Source: Flavipsychrobacter stenotrophus
GTDB lineage: Bacteria; Bacteroidota; Bacteroidia; Chitinophagales; Chitinophagaceae
Direction: 5' to 3'
Assembly: GCA_947372365.1 (NCBI GenBank)
Contig: CANBTK010000004.1
Location: 1-15,117 of the forward strand
Length of the DNA stretch: 15,117 bases
Each line of letters begins with the position of its first letter. The first letter of the stretch is position 1. A program made the position numbers and the translations under genes. Shown here one piece after another: positions 8,043-14,147 of this stretch. A model generated the notes under the pieces. The model had not been told where the DNA came from. It ran no database searches and saw only the letters and a list, made by a program, of their open reading frames with translations.

Positions 8043-11000
8043 CTATTGAAACAATTTATAACCCACAGTAAAGCGGAAATAGGTTGATGAAATAGCAGTG
8101 TTAACATTATAGCCACCTTGCATATTTACTTTAGCGCTGCCTTGTTGCAGCAGCACATCGGCCAGCCACCTCTTGTTAAACTGGTAGCTAAAGCCTAGCA
8201 TGTAACCCAGCCTGAAGCTGCCGCCGGTAGGCGATGGGTATAGCGGGCCTTTATAACCTGACAAAGGCGTACCTGAATACTGCATAATGCTGGCTATGGA
8301 AGGGTGTGCCTGTACAACCCCCGCACGCACCATATAAGTGGTATCCATTGTTGCCGATATCTGGTTGCTTGTCAAGGTGCTTTCGTGGATGCCCACCAGT
8401 TTTGAATAGCTGATGTTAACCCCACCATAAGCCGAAAGCTTCTTGGTGATGTTGTATTTAATCAGCAATGGCAGTTCAAACTCCAGGTAACGGCCACCGG
8501 CTGCATATGTTTTAACAACCGACTGGTGCGACTGGGTTACTGTATCGTGGTGTACCCAGAAGTCAACAATGCCATTTTGGTTATATATAGGTATTGAGTC
8601 CATCCGCACCTGCGTACTGCTGTTATTCACTTCGTAATAAGATTGTGAACCATCCAGTGTTTTAGATTTTACACCCGCATACTTTATGCCGGGCTGAATC
8701 AGCAATGAGAATTTATTCGACAGCTTGCGCTCCAGGAACGGCGTTATAACAAACTTCTGTGCTGTACCATTGTTAAAGCCACCTTCAAAACCCGCCTTTA
8801 CCCCTACTTCAAAACCGAAGAAAGTACGTGCTGGTTTTCCGGCAGGGTTTTCTGTAGCAGCAGTTGCAGGTGTACTATCTGCTTTAGCCACCTTAGCTAC
8901 CGCAGCACTATCATGCTTAACAGCAGTTGCTGCCTTCGCAGCTTCTGTGACCTTTGCCTGTGCCACAACCGGTTTTACTTCGGCCGCAGCAGGTACGGCC
9001 TTAGCTGGCTGTGCTGTAGCCGTTGCCGCTTCTTTTGCAGGCTGTGTTTTGGCTTCTGGCTGCTTGCTTGTTTTTTTACTGTTGAGTGCCAGCTTAGCAA
9101 CTTCGGTTTTCTCAGCCTTTGTTGCAGCGGCTATGCTATTCCCGGCTTCGCCAGTTTTCTTAGCTGGCTTTTGCTTAGTAGCATGCTTTTGGTTAGCAGC
9201 TACTGGCGGTGCAGCAGCCTCTTCGTTAGCGTCGCCTGCATTATCAGCTGCTTGCTTTACATGCGCAACTGGCTTTGCAGAAAGGCTTGCTTTTGTTGCC
9301 GCAACCTTAGCCACTTTAGCCATTGTTGGTTTGCCAGCGGCAGCTATAGGCTGTTCCTCTGCAATAGTGTTAGCAGGCGAAGCCACGGCTACATGCTTAG
9401 TTGCGCCAGCCTTTTTAGCCTTTGCTTTAACCGCAAGGCCTTCGCCCTGGGTAGTAGCAATCGTTGTTGCCTGCCCTGTTGGCTTAATAGCCAGGCCTTG
9501 CTTTGGCGCAGCTACTGCCGTGCTTCCGGTTTTTGCCATAGCAACTGGCGTATTGCCTGTTACTACTGCCTGCGCAGGCACTTTTGTACCCTTCGCATGG
9601 CTGGTTGCAGCTGTGTTGCCAGCGGTTGCTTTTGCATTTGTTGCTGAAGCAACCGCTTTGGTGATGGCAGGCAGGTTATTCCCGGCTGCATAAGAAGTGA
9701 TAGGGGCAATTACAGGGGCTGAAACGTTTTTAGTTGAATTTGAAGTTGGTGCAGCACTACCCTCTTTAACCTGGGCTGTTGCTGGTATTTTTTGTCCTTT
9801 AGTTACTGTATTTAAATTTGTAGCCTTACCATTTGTGCCTGCAATAGCGGCTGCACTTGTTTTCTCGTTGCCCTTCTGAATACTTGCAGCATTGGTAGCT
9901 TCTTTATTGGCTACCGCCTTATGTGCTGTTGTAGCATCATTTGCAACTACTATTGCAGGCGCTGATTTAGATTTAACAGTGTTGGCTGCTACGCTTTTGC
10001 TTGCAGTAGGCACATTATCAGGTACAATAGCAGTTTCGGCCTTAACCTTTTTGCTGCCAGTTGCCACGTTGCTGTTATTACTGCCTGCAACTTCGCTTTT
10101 AGCCGTTGGCATAGCCTTAGCGCTTACGTTATTGGTAGCCACACTGCCATTCGCCTGTTTGCCTGAAGCACTTCCTGCTGGTGTCAATCTAATGCGTGTG
10201 TTGCGTCCTATAGGTGCTGCTTTAGCAGTAGTATTGTTATGAATGCTGTTAGTTGTTGCCGTTGCTTTGCCTAAAGCCGCTGCGGGCTTACTGCTAACCC
10301 GGGTAGCTGATGCGTAGTTGCTGGCATGTGGGGTAGCCTTTGTGGCCGCCTTGGCACCAAAAACGACATCGTCTTCATCATCACCCACAGGGTTAGAAAT
10401 TGTATTGTCCCTGTGCTCTTCCCTTACATTTACTACTACAGGCTCCGACTCTGCAACCTGTATATTGTTATGTGTGCTGTTCTTTACTATATATTTAATT
10501 ACAGTGGCCTTTACCGATGGTTGTGCTTCTACACTACCCAAGTCGTTATTTACAGGGGCCATCGCCATTGCATTATCCATTGCTATCTTCTTGCCTGTGG
10601 CAGGCTCAGTTACCGGGCGTTCATTTTTCCCCGCCAATGGCTGTGCAGGGGTAACGCTTGCTATAGCTTGTGCAGTGCTATTGGCTGCAATTGCAGGCTG
10701 GCCTTCGTTTTTGTTACTGTGGCGTGTTTGGCCCTTGCCAGCATTAGCTTGTTTCGCCGCAGTACTTTCAGCGGTTGTGTTAACTGTAGTGGCAGCAACT
10801 GCATCCTTGTCCGTATCAAGTGCAGTTTTAGGTTGTGGGGCGGTTGCCTCCGTGTTAGCCTTGGGGGCATAGGCGGTAGCCGCACCATCGCCTGACATTC
10901 GCCATGCAAGCAATGAGCCGCCGCCTACTCCGATGAAGGCAAGCAAAATAATAAACCAAGGCCAGCGATAGTAGATGCCGGGGCGTTTTTTGTCATTATT

Positions 11001-11108
11001 GTCTAACCTTTCCTCTAGAGAATCCCATACGGAGGGAGGCGGGGTTTCGGTATAGCTACCGAGCCCCTCTCTAAAAAGATTATCAATATGTTTTAAGTTT
11101 TGTTCCAT
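8043..11108 (-). CDS. Dma-like dual membrane-spanning putative anti-sigma factor with C-terminal outer-membrane beta-barrel
   Basis: The product is 1021 residues; the ATG at 11106-11108 lies six bases after the sigma-factor stop. Residues 1-48 are cytoplasmic in the model and carry P-P-P-S-V-W-D-S-L-E-E-R-L (23-35), a motif seen in Bacteroidota anti-sigma-like N-termini. Residues 50-69 are a single membrane helix preceded by K-K-R and Y-Y-R, giving N-in topology; there is no cleavable signal. Residues about 73-757 are low-complexity Ala/Lys/Thr/Val/Asn sequence with few aromatics. Residues about 762-1021 form a small barrel of the PorT / OMP_b-brl type, beginning F-F-G-F-E-V-G-V-K-A-G and ending F-R-F-T-V-G-Y-K-L-F-Q. 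I see no cysteine anywhere. Known (from memory): dual membrane-spanning anti-sigma factors paired with ECF21 sigma factors in Bacteroides control envelope functions. Inference: this protein does the same for the upstream sigma factor. Alternatively it could be a barrel tethered to the inner membrane without an anti-sigma role. Confidence 0.8.
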   Translation of the reverse strand: MEQNLKHIDNLFREGLGSYTETPPPSVWDSLEERLDNNDKKRPGIYYRWPWFIILLAFIGVGGGSLLAWRMSGDGAATAYAPKANTEATAPQPKTALDTDKDAVAATTVNTTAESTAAKQANAGKGQTRHSNKNEGQPAIAANSTAQAIASVTPAQPLAGKNERPVTEPATGKKIAMDNAMAMAPVNNDLGSVEAQPSVKATVIKYIVKNSTHNNIQVAESEPVVVNVREEHRDNTISNPVGDDEDDVVFGAKAATKATPHASNYASATRVSSKPAAALGKATATTNSIHNNTTAKAAPIGRNTRIRLTPAGSASGKQANGSVATNNVSAKAMPTAKSEVAGSNNSNVATGSKKVKAETAIVPDNVPTASKSVAANTVKSKSAPAIVVANDATTAHKAVANKEATNAASIQKGNEKTSAAAIAGTNGKATNLNTVTKGQKIPATAQVKEGSAAPTSNSTKNVSAPVIAPITSYAAGNNLPAITKAVASATNAKATAGNTAATSHAKGTKVPAQAVVTGNTPVAMAKTGSTAVAAPKQGLAIKPTGQATTIATTQGEGLAVKAKAKKAGATKHVAVASPANTIAEEQPIAAAGKPTMAKVAKVAATKASLSAKPVAHVKQAADNAGDANEEAAAPPVAANQKHATKQKPAKKTGEAGNSIAAATKAEKTEVAKLALNSKKTSKQPEAKTQPAKEAATATAQPAKAVPAAAEVKPVVAQAKVTEAAKAATAVKHDSAAVAKVAKADSTPATAATENPAGKPARTFFGFEVGVKAGFEGGFNNGTAQKFVITPFLERKLSNKFSLLIQPGIKYAGVKSKTLDGSQSYYEVNNSSTQVRMDSIPIYNQNGIVDFWVHHDTVTQSHQSVVKTYAAGGRYLEFELPLLIKYNITKKLSAYGGVNISYSKLVGIHESTLTSNQISATMDTTYMVRAGVVQAHPSIASIMQYSGTPLSGYKGPLYPSPTGGSFRLGYMLGFSYQFNKRWLADVLLQQGSAKVNMQGGYNVNTAISSTYFRFTVGYKLFQ

Positions 11109-11114
11109 TTTCTC

Positions 11115-11711
11115 TTATTGGGTAATAATAAATTGTAGTTTCTCCCTTAGCCTTCTCCTCGCATCATTCAGGTACCACCTACTATTGTTTTCATTTATAT
11201 TTAGTAATGCTGCTATTTCTTTGTGTGGGTAATTTTCAAAAACAAAAAGGTTAAAAACTGCAAGCTGAGCCTCCGGCAGCGTATTTACAAGTACTAATAG
11301 CTCCTTATACGAAAGGTTTTGTACCGAACTGCTCTCAACAAAGCCATCATCGGGCTCTACCTCCTTGTGGTATTGCTCCTCCTTTATATTCTTCCTCAGG
11401 TAATCCGTAACAGTGTTTACAACAATCCTCCTTATCCACCCTTCAAACGCACCCTGAAAAGAATATTGCCCCAGCTTGCTGAAAATCTTATAAAACGAAT
11501 CATTTAGCAATTCCTTGGCAGCCTGCTCGTTATTATACATGTACCGTTTTATAACACCATAGGCTGCGGGGGCATACATATCATACAGCTTTTTCTGCGC
11601 ACTCCTTGACTGGGCTATGCATTCCTTCACCAGCAAATGAAGCCCTTCCTCCTTAGGATGGCCCGCCTGCTGTGTTGGTAAAAAACCCTGTATGGATATT
11701 GCGTCAGTCAA
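11115..11711 (-). CDS. ECF-type RNA polymerase sigma factor (sigma-70 family, ECF21-like)
   Basis: The product is 198 residues. Region 2 spans about 33-107, with the core-binding segment A-K-E-L-L-N-D-S-F-Y-K-I-F and the promoter-melting segment E-G-W-I-R-R-I-V-V-N-T-V-T-D-Y-L-R-K (90-107). Region 4 spans about 137-192, with L-P-E-A-Q-L-A-V-F-N-L-F and a helix-turn-helix Y-P-H-K-E-I-A-A-L-L-N-I-N-E-N-N-S-R. The start is taken as TTG at 11709-11711. The first Met inside is residue 45, within region 2, and the upstream frame meets a stop before any ATG, so a non-ATG start is needed. The stop codon is six bases from the next gene, implying translational coupling. The protein should direct RNA polymerase to a small regulon when released by the adjacent membrane protein. 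The ECF21 subgroup is assigned by resemblance and by the partner, not by alignment. Confidence 0.9.
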   Translation of the reverse strand: MTDAISIQGFLPTQQAGHPKEEGLHLLVKECIAQSRSAQKKLYDMYAPAAYGVIKRYMYNNEQAAKELLNDSFYKIFSKLGQYSFQGAFEGWIRRIVVNTVTDYLRKNIKEEQYHKEVEPDDGFVESSSVQNLSYKELLVLVNTLPEAQLAVFNLFVFENYPHKEIAALLNINENNSRWYLNDARRRLREKLQFIITQ

Positions 11712-11787
11712 GTTTTGATATAATTTAATTACTATATTTATCGTACCGATTCATCAACCCTCAACTACCATGACGAGGTTGCAAGGC

Positions 11788-11796
11788 CAAACGTTA
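11788..11796 (-). promoter_or_regulatory. Possible -7 element for the sigma-factor operon (near-consensus)
   Basis: The minus strand reads TAACGTTTG, one base longer than TAnnTTTG, with a minus-strand TTG (11819-11821) 22 bases upstream of it. It would give a leader of roughly 75 bases before the TTG start at 11711. This is a weak match, and the operon may instead be transcribed by its own ECF factor. Confidence 0.2.
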
Positions 11797-11901
11797 GTGT
11801 TTAAAAAAAATATTTTTCCAAGTTACTAACATTTACCTTTGAAACTGCGTCTGATAAGTAGCGGAAAAGTAAAATATCGTTATACCATTGTAGAAAAACG
11901 T

Positions 11902-11909
11902 TAAATTTG
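11902..11909 (+). promoter_or_regulatory. Possible -7 element (TAAATTTG) for the secreted protein gene
   Basis: This is an exact TAnnTTTG match 105 bases before the ATG at 12015. A second exact match, TACCTTTG, is at 11834-11841. Neither has TTG at a standard distance, and in this AT-rich stretch chance matches are expected. Confidence 0.3.
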
Positions 11910-12014
11910 AATAAAAATGCCTAATATTATTGCTCGATTTTTGAAATAAATAGTTAAGAAAAACATTGCTGTCATTAACTCACCCTAAATACAGGCACAC
12001 AAAAATAATTCCCT

Positions 12015-12893
12015 ATGAAATTGATTTTTCCTTTCTTCATACTTCTACTTATTTCAGCATCAGGCAGTGCCCAGGTATCAGCACTGAATGAAAATTTCGA
12101 TATTTCATGTGCTACAAGTACCGGCCCCAGCTATCCTACATATTGGTCAGGTTTTTGTATGTACTCACCGGCTAGCGCACTTGGCTGGAACTGCTCACCG
12201 CTAGGTGGCAGGGGCTCTACACCAGGCTTTGACTGCAATAGTTACATTGCAGGTGTACATTATACCGATACTGCATGGCTCTTTACCCCAATTCTTAACC
12301 TTTCAGGCAATTCCGACAACATCTTTATCCGTTACGACTCTAAATACGAATTTGCAGCTTCCAAATTAAAAGTACTGGTTTCCAGCGATTACGTTAAATA
12401 TACAAGGCCTGACTCTAATGGCGTGGACTGGAATGAAATAAGCACTACTGCAATGCCAGAGATAGGCCATGATGATTCGCTGGACTGGGTTACACACTTT
12501 ATTGACCTTACTTCTTTTAAAGCCACTCCTTTTATTGTTGCATTTAAATATACATCTACCAATGTATCTGGCGGCCGCTGGACGATAGACAACATCATGA
12601 CTACCCCATGGGGTTTAAATGTTACTAACCTCAGTAAGGAAGCATTGCCTATCTCTATTTTGGGTACCCCTAACAGTTCTCAGATTAATGTTTCCTGTAC
12701 ATTCGCTTTAGCAGGTGCCTACAAACTGGCCATATATGACCTCATGGGCCGTGTAGCTTATTCGCAAGAGCTGCACACCCGCAGTGGCACTCAGGATTTT
12801 GTACTGGATGGCCTGTCGCTTAACAAGGGTATGTATTTCGTAAAAATAAGCAACAACAGCACTTACGGCGCTGCAAAAGCTATGGTGGAGTAA
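12015..12893 (+). CDS. Secreted choice-of-anchor-J-like protein with T9SS type A sorting domain
   Basis: The product is 292 residues. The signal peptide is M-K-L-I-F-P-F-F-I-L-L-L-I-S-A-S-G-S-A-Q, cut near residue 20. The central part (about 23-200) starts with L-N-E-N-F-D and runs through W-L-F-T-P-I-L-N-L, V-D-W-N-E-I-S and G-G-R-W-T-I-D-N-I. These are hallmarks of the choice-of-anchor-J jelly-roll fold seen in Bacteroidota secreted adhesins and peptidase partners. Several Cys residues in the first 80 positions could form disulfides. Residues about 210-292 form a T9SS sorting domain (Y-K-L-A-I-Y-D-L-M-G-R-V, then G-M-Y-F-V-K-I). The protein would be exported by T9SS and anchored on the surface. 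It is divergent from the sigma-factor operon, making it a positional candidate for control by that system. No catalytic domain is visible. Confidence 0.82.
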   Translation: MKLIFPFFILLLISASGSAQVSALNENFDISCATSTGPSYPTYWSGFCMYSPASALGWNCSPLGGRGSTPGFDCNSYIAGVHYTDTAWLFTPILNLSGNSDNIFIRYDSKYEFAASKLKVLVSSDYVKYTRPDSNGVDWNEISTTAMPEIGHDDSLDWVTHFIDLTSFKATPFIVAFKYTSTNVSGGRWTIDNIMTTPWGLNVTNLSKEALPISILGTPNSSQINVSCTFALAGAYKLAIYDLMGRVAYSQELHTRSGTQDFVLDGLSLNKGMYFVKISNNSTYGAAKAMVE

Positions 12894-12902
12894 AGCCAAC
12901 GC

Positions 12903-13646
12903 TTAAGCATACACCCAGGCAACCTGCCCATGGGTATAATTCACAATCTTTCCATCTTCAAGCTGAACCTGCAATGTGCCATCGGGCATTGCATTGAGAA
13001 TAGTGGCATACCAGGTGTCGGGCCCGTCAGTAAAAGCCTGCAACCTGCCCTGCCTGTACAAGTAACTGTTGTATAGCTGCATCTGCCCGTTTTCGGGTAA
13101 TGGCACCGATGTAGCAGCTATAACCTCGCTGCAAATGGCCTGAAGTAGCGCCTGCATATCAAATTCAAGCCCCGAAGCTATTTTTAAAGATATGGCAAAT
13201 GGCAAATCGGCAGAAAAACCTGCCTGCCTGACATTTAGCCCAAACCCTATAATACTGTAAGCCCACGTACTGCCACGCAACACATTTTCTATGAGTATGC
13301 CCCCTGCCTTTTTGTCATTAATAATAATATCGTTAGGCCACTTTATGGCCACATCCCAACCAGTGTGCAACTTTCGCAAAACATTGGCAATTGCTACTGC
13401 AACAGCCGCATTAAACAGGAATTGGCAATTTAATGTATGTACAGGGGCTATAATCATGCTCATTAACAGGCTTTCGCCTGGCTTGTCAGCCCATGCTTTG
13501 CCCCTTTGCCCCTTGCCCCCTGTCTGCGACCCGGCTACTATTGTCATGCCCGGCTGTGCCGTATTGCCATCTATTAGCCTCATGGCATAGTTATTGGTAC
13601 TATCTACCGAATCAAGCTCTATAATTTGGGCTTTTAAATAAGACAT
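12903..13646 (-). CDS. birA: Biotin--[acetyl-CoA-carboxylase] ligase
   Basis: The product is 247 residues from the ATG at 13644-13646. The open frame extends 18 codons further up, but this start is preferred because it matches the family N-terminus (Y-L-K-A-Q-I-I-E-L-D-S-V-D-S-T-N) and lies just downstream of a promoter-like element. The enzyme joins ATP and biotin to biotinyl-AMP and transfers biotin to the carrier protein of acetyl-CoA carboxylase in the cytoplasm. The adenylate/biotin loop is G-G-K-G-Q-R-G-K-A-W (43-52), followed by K-W-P-N-D-I (102-107) and K-A-G-G-I-L-I-E (113-120). There is a small C-terminal SH3-like domain. It lacks the DNA-binding N-terminal domain of the E. coli protein, so it is a ligase only (class I). 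It is divergent from rsfS, and its stop lies nine bases from the convergent upstream-numbered gene. Confidence 0.95.
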   Translation of the reverse strand: MSYLKAQIIELDSVDSTNNYAMRLIDGNTAQPGMTIVAGSQTGGKGQRGKAWADKPGESLLMSMIIAPVHTLNCQFLFNAAVAVAIANVLRKLHTGWDVAIKWPNDIIINDKKAGGILIENVLRGSTWAYSIIGFGLNVRQAGFSADLPFAISLKIASGLEFDMQALLQAICSEVIAATSVPLPENGQMQLYNSYLYRQGRLQAFTDGPDTWYATILNAMPDGTLQVQLEDGKIVNYTHGQVAWVYA

Positions 13647-13657
13647 GTGGTTTAGTG

Positions 13658-13665
13658 CAAAAAGA
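13658..13665 (-). promoter_or_regulatory. Candidate -7 element of birA (TCTTTTTG)
   Basis: This is one mismatch from TAnnTTTG on the minus strand, 11 bases before the birA ATG. The string TTTTTGCAC matches that at the TonB-receptor promoter (2644). It sits back to back with the rsfS element at 13670-13677. Confidence 0.4.
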
Positions 13666-13669
13666 TTTA

Positions 13670-13677
13670 TAATTTTG
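13670..13677 (+). promoter_or_regulatory. -7 element for rsfS-ftsH (TAATTTTG)
   Basis: This is an exact TAnnTTTG match about 50 bases before the likely TTG start of rsfS at 13727. It is preferred over TAAATTTG at 13722-13729, because transcripts from the latter would begin inside the coding sequence. No -33 TTG is visible at standard spacing. Confidence 0.4.
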
Positions 13678-13726
13678 ATAAACCATAAAGGTATCATCAA
13701 TCAGCAAAACTGAAAAAAAATTAAAT

Positions 13727-14119
13727 TTGGAGAAAATATTAGCTGCCCTACAAGAAAGGCAAAAACCTATAGCGAAGCTCAGTAAAAACAGTAAGCTTTT
13801 CAAAACGATAATCAATACCATCAAGGAAAAAAAGGGCGAAAGTATTGTAGTGCTTGACCTGAGGAAAATACACGAAGCAGTTGCCGATTATTTTATCTTA
13901 TGCGATGCAAGGTCGCACATTCAGGTAAAAGCAATAGCCGATAATATTATTGATGAAGTAGATACGGAGTGCGACGAAAAACCTTACCATAAAGAATATG
14001 GCGAAAAATGGACTTTGGTTGATTATGTAAATGTAGTAGTACACATTTTCCAGGGCGAGCAAAGGCAGTTTTATAGCTTAGAAAGCCTTTGGGCTGATGC
14101 GGCACGGACTGAATATTAA
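13727..14119 (+). CDS. rsfS: Ribosome silencing factor RsfS (Iojap family)
   Basis: The product is 130 residues, slightly long for a family usually near 105-125. RsfS binds ribosomal protein L14 (uL14) on the large subunit and blocks joining to the small subunit, saving energy when nutrients are low. The family core begins at L-F-K-T-I-I-N-T-I-K-E-K-K-G and continues V-V-L-D-L-R-K-I-H-E-A-V-A-D-Y-F-I-L-C with S-H-I-Q-V-K-A-I-A-D-N-I, and later W-T-L-V-D-Y-V-N-V-V-V-H-I-F. The start is taken as TTG at 13727. The deduced protein contains no internal Met, and no GTG, TTG or ATG appears between this codon and the conserved core. Upstream in frame there is no ATG before the TAA at 13679. It lies 28 bases upstream of ftsH in the same direction, a common pairing in Bacteroidota, and is probably co-transcribed. 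Confidence 0.93.
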   Translation: MEKILAALQERQKPIAKLSKNSKLFKTIINTIKEKKGESIVVLDLRKIHEAVADYFILCDARSHIQVKAIADNIIDEVDTECDEKPYHKEYGEKWTLVDYVNVVVHIFQGEQRQFYSLESLWADAARTEY

Positions 14120-14147
14120 ATACAACATATAATTATCACAACGCAGA

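Larger units (their letters stand above)
11712..12014. other. 303-base divergent intergenic region
   Basis: This AT-rich region lies between the sigma-factor start (minus strand) and the secreted-protein start at 12015 (plus strand). It holds two plus-strand TAnnTTTG elements (11834-11841 and 11902-11909), a near-consensus minus-strand element (11788-11796), and an A/T palindrome at 11806-11817. I see no coding sequence beyond peptides of a few codons and no RNA gene. The promoter recognised by the ECF factor itself cannot be identified without other regulon promoters. Confidence 0.5.

Noticed and set aside
8725..9693. Long plus-strand open frames (322 and 244 codons) opposite the large barrel gene, one of them cysteine-rich
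   Set aside because: They mirror the Ala/Lys/Thr-rich linker: Ala codons on the minus strand avoid stops in the opposite frames. They lack plausible starts, domains or promoters, and the minus-strand frame has clear helix and barrel domains.
10318..10895. Two overlapping plus-strand open frames of about 185 codons
   Set aside because: They have the same cause as above: stop-poor shadow of low-complexity sequence. Hydrophobicity comes from reading Ala/Thr codons in reverse.
8900..10900. Possible tandem repeat array or contingency locus in the linker-coding DNA
   Set aside because: Ala, Lys and Thr codons recur, but I found no fixed repeat unit or homopolymer run long enough to suggest slippage.
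11806..11817. A/T palindrome AAAAATATTTTT as a terminator or operator
   Set aside because: It contains no GC pairs and sits upstream of genes on both sides, so it cannot be a stable terminator; as an operator it is indistinguishable from chance in AT-rich DNA.
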